Notes under the pieces: model-generated
Database searches by the model: none
What the model saw: only the letters and a program-made list of their open reading frames with translations
What the model was told of the DNA's origin: nothing
Position numbers and translations under genes: made by a program
Shown: piece by piece, positions 12,736 to 23,800 of the stretch
Layout of the letters: every line of letters begins with the position of its first letter
How positions within the stretch are numbered: the first letter of the stretch is position 1
Source: Phaeosaccion multiseriatum
Lineage: Eukaryota; Ochrophyta, other classes
Assembly: GCA_965112735.1 (NCBI GenBank)
Contig: OZ218960.1
Span: forward strand, 2,790,001 to 2,854,000
DNA: 64,000 bases
Reading direction: 5' to 3'

Positions 12736-14865
12736 GGAAGTTGGACGTAACGTGCGGGTACGATATATCACATGGGCGCACCGGATGGATAAGTCAAGGG
12801 AAGTGGGGAGGGGGAGGGTGGAGGGCATCAGGACAGGGGCACTTGACGGTGTAGAGAATAGTGCGGGCGGGGAGGATGTGGAGGAGGCATACGAGTGGAG
12901 AATCCATGTAAAGGGTGGTGGAGCTGGGAGGAGGAGGAGTAGTAGAGCGAGGAGGAGGAGGAGGAGAGCGAGGAGGAGAAGGGTGCGAATGGAGGAAAGG
13001 CAGGTCCTAGAAGAGGAGAATATGAGAGCTTGGCATTGAGCCCTGCGTGTAGGAGGAGAGGAGGATGTGTCGGGGCGCGAGAAGGGGAGTAGGCGGCACG
13101 AGGGCCACATGCGCGGGACTCTCCCTCCGTGGAGTGGGAGTCCCCTGGTGGGGTCTAGCTTTGGCATTGCTTGCGCAAGCAGCGTTTGCTTGAATCACAA
13201 AACACACGTGGACCCACTCTCCCCCTTTTGTGCCCAAGCAGAAGAACAAGGAGTCGCTGTGTCATTGGCCGTCGGTTGGTCGGTTGAAGGAGGGCACTTT
13301 TGAGAATAAGAATAAGAATACATGGGCCGCTCCAAACACTGAGTTCCAAGCGCGAGAGGGAGGTCAACTACATGTAATGTTAATTTCATATTCACCCACC
13401 CAGCAGGAGAGGATCAAGAGACCCTGCAGTGCCCGCCCACAAGCACAAGTGCACGAAACGAACGAAACGACGCGCGACAGTGTCCTCCTCCTCCTCCTCC
13501 TCCTCCTCCTCCTCCTCCTCCTCCTCCTCCTCCATACACGACTTCCTACTGCACTGGCCTTTGCTTGGCCTGGCGGCTCCTCTCCCTCTCCTTCCCCCTC
13601 TCCGCTCCGTTCCCTCTCCAATCCTCTCCTCCGCTTTCATGCCTTGAAGCCAAGCAATCTCGTGGGAGACCACGAGGCCATGCCCCCGGGGTGCACGAAA
13701 CCCCGATGACCTCCTCCCAGTCCGAGAGCCGTCATGCGCTTCCCAGCCAATGGTGCTGCTGCCGCCACTGCCGCCGCTGATGCCGCTGCTGCCGCTATTC
13801 GCTCCCCTGCAGGAGGGACGGTGAGGCGGGTGAGGGGGAGAGGGACGGAGGCATTATGTTGTTAGGTACCTAATGCTATCATGATTCGAATCGAAGGAGC
13901 TGACTTGGTATCTGATGGCAGCTGCGGATACTTCAGGGGATCTAGAGAGGGGAGTCCTCTTCGTGGAGGCTACGTCGGTCAAACTTCGCCAGCAACAGTA
14001 CTAAGGGCAAACGCTGCCTTCTCAGAAGGATTCGAAAGAGCACCGACGCCCTTGCACGCCATCACACCCGAGAGAGTGACCACAAAAGGGCTATATACAG
14101 AAAGGGGGCGGGGGAGCAAACATCAACCTTCGCCCCAGTCAAAAGTGACGCAAGGTGCGCCCACACCGCGGGCCCAACACCACCGACTTACCATCTGCAG
14201 GTGCCCCTGCTGCCACAGTAGCGGCGCCTCCGCCGCGAACACTGCCGAAATGCCGCCGCCCTCCTGCTCCTGCTGCTGCTGATACCCAGGGAATATCAAG
14301 GCCTTTCCCGTACAGCGGTCCGAGCATGCTTTTACTGCTACCGATTCTAACACTCCCAGTGCTGGTGCTGCTGCTACCAATGCCCAGTGGCCCTGAATAC
14401 TCTAGTGAGGGCAGCGGTGCTGGCGAGGACGACGAGCAAGTATGGTAGCCCTGTCTTTGTTTGTGCTTTGCGTTCTTTTTGCACAGCACAAACACCTTTC
14501 TGCCCCTCCTCACAATGAAGCAGGCGCTGCAAATCTTTCGCAGTGCGCTTCGGACCTTCATAGTCCTCCGTGATCCGTGGAGAGAGGGAAAGAGAAGTGA
14601 GGAGGGGAATCGAGGAGTAAGAATCGGAGGTCATAAAGTCGAAGGCATCGATTTCATTGACATACAATGTCATTTTTTTCCTTTCCTTCCAACTCCCTTC
14701 CCCTACAAGGGAGAAGGACGGTCCGCACAACACAATATATCAACAACAACAGTAGCAGAAGAAGCAGCAACAGTAGAAGCAGAAGCAGAAGAAGACGCAG
14801 AAGCAGAAGCAGAAGCAGCAGCAGCAGCAGCAGCAGCAGGAGGAAGAGGTGAAGGGCACAGGACG
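12736..14865. other. Intergenic region, THOC2 to CRAL-TRIO gene
   Basis: About 2.1 kb with no gene I can support. It holds purine-rich GGA stretches after the THOC2 stop, a CTC trinucleotide array near 13484-13532, and CAG/GAAGCAG runs just before the next start (14745-14845). Open frames here (for example from 13881) have no recognisable domain. The 5' UTR and promoter of the CRAL-TRIO gene must lie in its right part. Confidence 0.6.
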
Positions 14866-15414
14866 ATGGCCCCATCAGGGTCTGACTTGGAGGCTGTCCC
14901 CAACTCAACCCCCCACACCGAGGACGATTCCTGGGAGGAGGAGATGCTTCAGGATGGCGCTCAGCGCTGCATGGACAAGTTCAAGGCCAAGATGAAGACG
15001 ACCAGACTGAGCCAGGCGGAGAGAGCGCTCGTCAGCTCGGAGGGGCCTGAGGTCGAGGAAGCGTTCTACGCGGCATGCCTGTGCTATGCAAACGACGACA
15101 TCAAGTACGTGCTTTCGTGCTGTGGTTGAGAGCTGTAATCTCCGGTACCGGTCCTCCTTGCAGTCCACTCACCACGCTGATCGGTTCGACATGTATGTGC
15201 TCCCCTCTCTCCCTCCCTCTGGTCGATTCTCTCTCGACCTAAATGAAACAGGAAAGCGGCGGCAGTGGCCTCGAGGTTCTTAAAACTTCGCGTACACAAC
15301 AACTGGCCTATGCGTATACGAGGGGGAATCGACGACGGGCCTGCTGCAGCTGCATCTCTTTGCCCACTTGCCGAGGGCAAGGCGGCACTGTCCCCACGAG
15401 CAGCAGCAGGCGAT

Positions 15415-15448
<34 letters not shown>

Positions 15449-16167
15449 GAGGAGGAGGTATGAGCCCGAGTAAGATGCGCTCCCTCCTTCTCTCCGGCGT
15501 GCATCACGTCCTCCCTCACCGCGACTCTCTGGGGAGAAGGGTGCTGCTCTTCAACCCAGCAAGGATTGACACGACCAAAGGCCAAAAGCCCGAGGACTAC
15601 CACCAGATGCTGTCCTTCATTCTGGAACGTCTCATCGACGAACAGTACACGCGCAGGGCTGGGGTTGCTCTGGTCGTGGACTGTAGAGACGTGGGGGTGG
15701 GACTGGTCAGGACGTTTGGGCTCTCAGACTACCGCCGGGCGGTGGGGCTACTGAGCTCGAGCTTCCCCATCAAGTGCAAGCAGATTTTGCTCTATGAGTC
15801 ACATAGAGCTGTGAAGATTGCGCTGAGGATCGTATTACCGCTCCTGGGCCGCAAGATGAGAGAGAGGATCCAAAGCGTGTCGGGCAAATTATGGGAGGAG
15901 GAGGATGGGAATGGGGGGCAGGAAGAGGAGGGGGATGAGGAGAAGGAGGGAGAGGAGGAGGAAGAGGATGAGGGAGGGCTTAGCGACAGAAGCGACGTGA
16001 GTGATGTGAGCTCTGTCGTGAGCTCCGTCGTGAGCGAGGCGGAAGCAGAGCAGGTCAGCAACCGGCTGCTTTCGCTGGATCGGGACCGTGTGCCGGTAGA
16101 GCTCGGAGGAGAGTGGGAGGGGCTGCAGGAGAGCTGGCGACGCTGGGTGGACGACCACTGCCTGTAG
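14866..16167 (+). CDS. CRAL-TRIO (Sec14-like) lipid-binding protein
   Basis: Two exons, 14866-15104 and 15252-16167, join in phase to give about 384 residues. The N-terminal helical part (WEEEMLQDGAQRCMDKF, then ANDDIKKAAAVASRFLKLR across the junction) resembles CRAL-TRIO-N. An Ala/Gly low-complexity linker follows, then the lipid-binding domain: a GRRVLLFNPARID strand, ALVVDCRDVG, FPIKCKQILLYESH and a LGRKMRERIQ helix. This is the order seen in clavesin/TTPA-type proteins that carry a hydrophobic ligand or phosphoinositide between membranes. An acidic Glu/Asp-rich insert near residues 295-325 precedes a short C-terminal tail. The start at 14866 follows CAG-repeat DNA; the same frame is open further upstream, so the start is provisional. 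The ligand cannot be predicted. Confidence 0.82.
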
Positions 16168-17013
16168 GTAGTTGGGGCGTGTGTGCACTGAGCATTGTGA
16201 CACAGTTTCAGTTTTGTACTTGTGCATGCCGCGCCCTGTCTCGGGCGGGTGTGTGTGGGGTGGAGAGGGGAGGGGAGGGGAGGGGAGCGGAGGGACAGGG
16301 GAAAGGGGGAGGTTAATTTTGCCATTTTTGTCGTTTTTCGCCGGCCCTACATGTATGGGGTTTCTGTACTGTGCTGCAGTACAATCAATCAATGGTGAGG
16401 GACCGACACTGGACACGGTGGAGGGGATGACAATCCCCATGTATGTAGCCAGCATGTGTGTAAAAAGAGAGGAACGCCTTTTTTTTTTTAAAAGACAAGA
16501 ATTTATATCTATTGTCCCACCTCCACCACTACGGATGCACATGAGCAAGAAGCAAGGCTGTGGAGGTGTGAAGGGAGATTTTGTTGGCTTAGAAGTCTGG
16601 CAAATAGAGTCGCCCGAAATCAAGACAATGGACGATGAGAAAGCAAGAACCTCCCGACTTTGTCCCCCTCATCCAAGAGCACTCTTACACCAAGTCAAAA
16701 GCGCCTAACAGCCTCACCACCTTGCACAACAAAGGCCAAATGTGATTATGTTGTCGGGGCATTGTTGCCCAGCGTCTCGGGTAGTTTGAGTTTCAGGTGT
16801 AAGATTCACATATGTCAATGGTAGGATTTTGGATTTGGTTCCTTTTGTTTTATAGCACATAGCACCTATCCCTCTCGACCACGCTATCCCCAACCAAAAC
16901 CTCATAGGCGAAGAGCTTGTTACTTTGCATCCGCAAGGGCAAGAGCGGCATCAGGGGAAAGGGAGAGACAACGCGAACAGCGACAGAGAACTTGACGCAT
17001 TTTGCCTCTCACG
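16168..17013. other. Intergenic region, CRAL-TRIO to transaldolase
   Basis: About 850 bp. Contains the 3' UTR of the lipid-binding gene and the upstream region of transaldolase. There is a GGGGA run near 16262-16290 and a copy of the CAGTTTCAGTTT word near 16205. No gene is seen. Confidence 0.6.
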
Positions 17014-19434
17014 ATGAGCGAGCCTCAAGCAAAGAAGATGAAGACGGATGGGTCGCAGTACGATGCATTGTCCAAGCACACGGTCATCGTGGCCGACACA
17101 GGAGACTTCAACTCATTGAAAGAGTAAGTCGCAGGAGAGCTTGACGAAGTTTGGTTTGGGCGGGAAGAAGGCAGAGGCAGAGCGGAGGGTAGCACATCTC
17201 ACACGCTCCCTATGCCATTCTTTGCGGGTGGTTCCTTCAGTAGGGGTGTGCCGCTCTAGGCGGAATCGGGGCATTACTCGGGTGTGGTCTCCCCCAACTC
17301 TGCTCCAATCAGGGCTGCTCTATTTACTTGGCTCCACCGCCATACCGTATCTTATCTTACCGACCGATGCCTATCGCACCGAGGGCTACCCCCCCCGCCC
17401 ACAGTCGACTACATGTATACATGGGAGCGCGGTCACCAATCTTCGCGCATGCGTGATGGCCATGCCGTGCCCCGCCTCGGCCTCGTGTGACAAACAATTC
17501 TGGCCTCTCACTCCGTTGTCCCCCCCCCCTCCCACCCCCCCCGTCTTTATCTCTATCGATGTCCCTCTCCTGCTTTGTCTATCCCCATCTTCCCCTTTTG
17601 TCTCTCGTTCTCCATATACCTTCCCTCCTCTCTCTTTTTCTCTCTCTCATCCTCCTCCTCCACCACCACCACCACCTGCCCCCCCCCCCCCATCCCTTTC
17701 TCACAGGTTCATGCCCACCGACGCCACCACCAACCCTTCCCTCATCTTCAAAGCCGCTCAGATGGAGGAATACGCCCCCCTCGTTGAAGACGGTGTCAAG
17801 TACGCCATGGAGAAGATCTCGGGCCCTGATGCCCCCCTGGAGGCCCAGTTAGAGCTAGCCATGGACAAGATTGCCGTGAACTTTGGGGCGGAGATTACAA
17901 AGATTGTCCCTGGTTATGTGTCCACGGAGGTTGATGCGAGACTCAGCTTCGATACGGAGGTGAGGAGGGGAGAGGAGGGATGGCGGGAGGGGGAGGGAGG
18001 GAGCGGGTTGAGTGAGGGAGGGGGGTGGGAAGGGAGGGAGGGAGAGAGAGAGGGAGGAAGGGAGAGAGGGAGGAAGGGAGGGAGAGAGGGAAGGAAGGAG
18101 GGAGGGAGGCAGAGAGGCGTAGTGAGTGGCGGGGAAGGAGGGGGCGGGGGAAGGCCCCATAGCACTCGTCCGCCCACCCCACCATGTGCGTCACTCCACT
18201 CCACTACACTCCCTCACCCCCCTTCCTCGCCTCCTTCTCCTCCTCCTCCTCCTTCTTCTCCTCCTCCTCCTCCTCCTCCTCCTCCTCCTCCTCCTCCTCC
18301 CCCTCCTCCTCCTCCTCCCCCTCCTCCTCCTCCTCCTCCTCCTCCTCTTCCTCTCCCTCTTCTCCCCTTCTCCATACTCTTCCTCTTCCTGTCCCGCTGG
18401 TCCCATGTAAGCACAGGCCACCCTGAGCCGAGCGCGCCGCATCATCGAGCTGTACAAGGAAGTCGGGGTGGATAAGAGTCGCATCCTCATCAAAATTGCT
18501 TCCACGTGGGAGGGCATCGAGGTATGAGGAAGGGTGCGACGGAACAAGGAAGCGGAACAAGGAGGGGGAAGGGGGCACTGGAAGGGTACGCTACGCGTGA
18601 GAGGAAGAGGCGGTTGATTATATCGTGTTGGTCTCTGTTTTAATGGATGCGATCATACCATATCCTGCAACCTCATACTCATACTCTCCAAACTGTCCAA
18701 ACTGTCCAAACTCTCGAACTCTCGAAACTCGTCCCACTCCTTAGGCGTGCAAGGTGCTCCAGGCGGAGGGGGTCACTTGCAACCTCACTCTGCTCTTCAG
18801 CCTGGCCCAAGCCGTGGCCGGGGCAGAGGCGGGGGCCACGCTCATCTCGCCCTTCGTGGGGCGTATCATGGACTGGTACAAGGCGGTGAGTAACGTGTGT
18901 GTGTGTGTGTGTGTGTGTGGGGGTGGGTGGGTGCGCGCGCGCGTGAGTGAGTGAGTGCGTGTGAGTTGCGGCGTTTGCCCTTTGTCTTGGACGGGTTACG
19001 ATACACATGGAGTATGTAAGAGTATGTAAGGGGGGACGTGCGTGCGTGTGCTCGGGGGCTTGGATATGTAACCCACCGCACGGACGCACGCACGCACGCA
19101 CACACGCTGACCAGAGGGGGTGAAGCGAGCGAGTTGTGTGTTTGTGCTTGAAGCTTGTTTAAGGGCTCGGGGGATTCCGAGTGGATGAACCGCCGGGTCG
19201 TTGTCGCTGTCTGAGGGAATGGGGGGGTCGGGCTGATGGGTCCACACGGCGGGCTCTATTCTCACACCCTTTCCGTCCCATCCACTGCCATCCCATCCCC
19301 CCCCTCTCAGAACACGGGCAAAACTCACTACGAGGCGGAGGAGGACCCCGGAGTGCTGTCTGTGCGTGAGATCTACGGTTACTACAAGAAGTTCGGTTAC
19401 AAGACCGTCGTCATGGGGGCAAGCTTCAGGAACA

Positions 19435-19512
<78 letters not shown>

Positions 19513-20195
19513 CGCCTCCTCGTTGCTTGGCGTCTCTCAACCAACCAACCAACCAACCAACCAACCAAACCAACAACCAACAGGAGGAGATTCTTGCCCT
19601 GGCGGGCTGCGACAAGCTCACCATCGCCCCTGCCCTTCTCAAGGAGCTTAAAGCCTCCAAGTAAGTCATCAAGAATGATGTGACTGTGGCTTGGCTGTGG
19701 CTTGGCTGTGGCTTGACTGTGGCTTGACTGTGGCTTGACTGTGGCTTGACTGTGGCTTGACTGTGGCTTGACTGTGGCTTGACTGGACTGCAATTGAACA
19801 CCCTCTCTTTTTCCAGTGGCTACACCAGAGACAAAAGTCGGATGGGTATGGCTTAGCTTAACACACAAGGGGCCACTGGATCACACCTTCATTGACACAC
19901 ACTGCCTCGCACCCGCACTCACCCACCTACTCACCCACCTACTCACCCACCTACTCACCCACCCACCCACCCACCCAGCGACCCCTTTGCAGAGAAGCTC
20001 CGCGAGGATTTGGCGGGAGAGCTGTACCCTGGAGAGAAGCTTGCCTTCACCGAGGCGCAGTTCCGATTCGCGTTGAACGAAGATGCGATGGCCACGCACA
20101 AGCTTGCGGAGGGGATTCGGGGCTTCGCTGCGGATATTGTTAAGCTTGAGAAGACCGTGGAGGAGAAGCTCTTGGCGTTAAGGAACAAGAAGTAG
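17014..20195 (+). CDS. TAL: Transaldolase
   Basis: Non-oxidative pentose phosphate enzyme. It transfers a dihydroxyacetone unit from sedoheptulose 7-phosphate to glyceraldehyde 3-phosphate through a lysine Schiff base. Exons 17014-17123, 17707-17959, 18417-18521, 18745-18885, 19311-19436, 19584-19660 and 19979-20195 join in phase to 342 residues, the normal size for the TalB-like class. Seen: [10 protein letters not shown], the [10 protein letters not shown] substrate/acid-base segment (Asp), [14 protein letters not shown] with the catalytic Lys, [23 protein letters not shown], and VMGASFRN. No N-terminal transit peptide is visible on this start, so a cytosolic form is likely. The last intron holds a CTGTGGCTTGA 11-bp tandem repeat (19676-19790), and intron 5 starts directly as a GT array. 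Confidence 0.95.
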
Positions 20196-20860
20196 AGAGG
20201 GGAGGAGAAGCTTTGTGGAACAGCGAGGTACAAGAAGTAGAGTGAGGGGAGAGCTGAGGGAGGGATGGAGGGAGGGAGGGGGCGAGGGGGGCCCACTAGG
20301 CCTCCTCGCAGCGGGCAGCGTGGAGGAGGAAGAAGTGAGGAGAAAGGGGGAGCAGGAAGGGAGGAGAGGAGGAATGCAGGGTTGTTTCTGCGTGAGGAGG
20401 AGGGGGGAGGGGGAGGGAGGGGTTGGCTCCTCTATCGATCCTCTAAGCATCTTCTCTTCCCCATCTAGCTCCCAACCGAGGCCGGGCTGACGGGGTGGTT
20501 GCGGAAAGAGGAAAGAAAAATATTAAAATTTGAATTTCAGTGATTAGAAGCGTCCCGCCTTCGGAATACAAACGTTACACTTTCTTTTTCTTCCCTCCTG
20601 ACCTTGGAACACTGCAATCCAGGAGTTTAGACAAAGAGCAGAAGGAGCAAAAGGAGGCGTGGTAAGCTATTGGACGCTGGTGGCTTCTCCAACGTTGCTT
20701 AGTGAGCTTAACTACGGCTCTCAGGGGAAGAAGATGCCGATAGAAGGACCCACTTAGGGAAAGAAGGCACTTAGATAAAGAAGGGGAGAGGGAAGCAGAA
20801 GGGCACGTACCGCAGAGATCTTTGCTGAGCACTTTCCCAAGATCCCCGCGCACCCTGGCC
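20196..20860. other. Intergenic region, transaldolase to ankyrin gene
   Basis: About 665 bp. Just past the stop a short duplication repeats the end of the coding exon (ACAAGAAGTAGAG at about 20184 and 20230). GGGA/GGA-rich sequence follows, then AT-rich DNA near 20517-20540. No gene is recognised. Confidence 0.55.
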
Positions 20861-23800
20861 ATGCGACAGACACAAAGCATGGAGCCGCCAATATCGCGCA
20901 GCGCCAGGGAAGAGAGAAGATCAACTGGCGAACGCATCGAAGGAAGAACCGCAAAGGAGGATGGTGCCGACAAGGAGTTTCGCTACCTCACGGAGGGCAA
21001 GTACAGCAGCCCCGTCCATGTAGCCACAATAAACCGTGGTGATATGATCAGGGACAAGATGAAGGCAGGAGCAAAGGGACACTGCAGGAGCAACAGCATC
21101 GGGGTGGGCTGCAGTTCCGACACGTATGGCAGGATCGACAGCGACAAGTATCGCAGGAGCTGCAGCCTGGGCACTGCACCAAGCAGTAGCCTGATCTCAC
21201 CCGCAGTACGAATCAAGAAGATGTTTCGGGTGAGTGAACGAGTGGGAGGGGTTGGGGGGGTGAGAGAAGGAGGGGATACTTTATTGACTTAATAGGAATC
21301 ACCTAAGAAACTGAAAGTGAGAGAAGGAGGGGATGGGCGAGCGAGAGAAGGAGGAGGTGGGGGAGCGAGAGAAGGAGGGGGTGAGGGAGTGAGCGAGGGA
21401 ATCAGAGAGTGGGGGAGTGAGTGAGATGTGACGGAGTAGGACTTGACCCTCCCTCTCGTTTCGTGGGAGTATCAAGCAATAAGACACACAAGTGGAGAGA
21501 GAGTTGCAACAGCCGTAGCTCAGTCTCTCGTCCTCCTCGTCCCCTGTCATGCTAATTTTGTTTGGAAAGCTCCTCACTGTCTGTGCACCTTTTGTCTGTC
21601 TATCTGTCTGTCTGTCTGTCTATTCTTGTTGCCCCCCCCCCCCCCCTCTGTCTCTCCCTCTCAGTCCATACTCAGTAGTGTGCAGGGAGGCAAGCGACAC
21701 CGGAAGCTAATCCCTCCCCTCGACCCTGTAGAAGCTGGCTACGGCATCCGAGTGGATAGAGTGTTCAGACACATGCTCAGCTTCCAGGACGGACTACGGG
21801 TGGGAAAATGGCCGCAGCCGGATGGAGACCTCGCTGCTTCGAATCTTCACCTCGGGCTAATGCTCATGAGACTTCACGTGAGTGAGGAAGCGGGTCAGGA
21901 AGGAGGGATGAGTGAGGGAGTGAGGGAGTGAGGGAGTGAGGGAGTCAGTGAGTGAGTGCGGGTGAGAGTCAGTGAGTGAGTGAGTGAGTGAGTGGGGGTA
22001 GGAGTGAGGGAGTGAGTGGTGGGCGTGGGAATGAGTGAGTGAGTGGGGGGTAGGACTGAGTGAGTCACATCTTCCTCTCCCTCTCCCCCGCTCCCTCCCT
22101 CTCCTCCTCCCTCCCTATCCGCACCTACTCCACCTCGTCCATCCATCCACCCACCCACCCACCCACCCACTCCCTCTCCAACCCCCCTCCCCTTCCCTCA
22201 GAAATGGCCTGCCCAGCCCCGACCGGGCCACACTCCAGTACTTCCCTTCAGATACAGTCACTTAGCCATGGACTCGGCAGCAGGGCAAGGCCATATCGAG
22301 ATGATGGAGATGCTGACCTTCATTGGGCAGGGAGGGCATGGGGGGGGGGGGGAGAGGAGGGCAGGGAGGAGGGTATGGGGGAGGGCAGGCAGGCAGTTCG
22401 TCGCGGGATGTGATTCCCTGGCCGGCCTCTACGGATGCGATGGATAACGCCGCTGCTAACGGGAAGCTGCAGGCGGTCATTTGGCTGCACGAGAATAGGA
22501 CGGAAGGTACAGTACCGAAGCAGCAGGAGGCGGGGGAGGAGGGAGAGGAGGGAGAGGAGGGAGAGGAGGAAGAGGAGGAGGAGGAGCAGGAGGAGGAGGA
22601 GGAGCAGGAGGAGGAGGAGGAGCAGGAGGAGGAGGAGGAGGAGGAGGAGGAGCAGGAGGAGGAGGAGGAGCAGGGGGAGGAGGAGGAGCAGGAGGAGGAG
22701 GAGGAGCAGGAGGAGGAGGAGGAGGACCAGGAGGAGGAGGAGGAGGAGGAGGAGGAGGAGGAGGAGGAGGAGGAGGAGGAGGAGGAGGAGGAGGAGGAGG
22801 AGGAGGAGGAGGAGGAGGAGGAGGAGGAGGAGGAGCAGGAGGAGGAGGCAACCGCTTCAGAGTGTGCCTCTCAGCCCCGTGTATGCGCCTCTATCTCTTC
22901 CTCTCTCAGGGGCGACCAAGACCGCACTCGATTCCGCAGCGACAAACGGACACCTTAGCGTGGTGGAGTTCTTACACCATAACCGCTTCGAGGGGGCCTC
23001 CAGGCTCGCCATGGACGGGGCAGGTAAGTGTGTGCGAGTGTGTGCGTGCGTGTGTGTGTGTGCGTGTGTGTGCGCGTGCGTTATTGGCGTGAGTGATTGC
23101 GTGCGCGAGTATAGGCGGCGGTCGAAGTGAAACGGCCGGCAGTGGGCCGTGAATCACTCAGTCACGTAGTCAGTCATCAGAGGAGGGGCAAGGAGGGTGG
23201 AGGGAGCGGACACACCTGACTGACCTACCCGCCACTCAAGCTGCTGGAGCGAGAGAGCTGCAGCAGGAATCATCCCGTTGTACCCTCGGTGCCCCCTCTC
23301 ACCACTCCCCTCCCCTCCCCTCCAACCCCCTCCATCCTCCTGCCCCCCACCTCCTCGCCCCCTCCCTTCGCAGCCAAGAACGGCCACTTGGACGTTGTAC
23401 AATGGCTGCACGAGCACGATTACGAGTGCACAGTGGCAGCTATGGACAGAGCGGCAGAGAACAATCAGCTAGAGGTGCGCCGTCCTCCTCATGGGTTGGG
23501 TGAGCTGGGTTGGGTTGGGTTGGGTTGGGTTGGGTTGGGTTGGGTTGGGACGGTAGCCGACGTGCCGTCTGTGTTGGCGTCTTCGCTCGCTTGAGACGTT
23601 GCTTCCTTGTGAGGAGTGTCCGGTGTGTGTCTCTCCAAAGGGAATCATTCCTGATGGTCAGCCTTTTCCTCCCTCCCTCTCCCTTTCCCTCCCTCCCTCC
23701 CTCCCTCCCCCCAGGTCGTTATGTGGCTTCACGCGAACCGGACAGAGGGCTGCACCCAAAAGGCTGTCCGCGCCGCCGCTGAGAAAGGCTTCATTGACAT

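Noticed and set aside
13881-14282. 133-codon plus-strand frame upstream of the CRAL-TRIO gene
   Set aside because: No domain, no splice support, ends in Ser/Cys low-complexity; equally open frames lie on the other strand.
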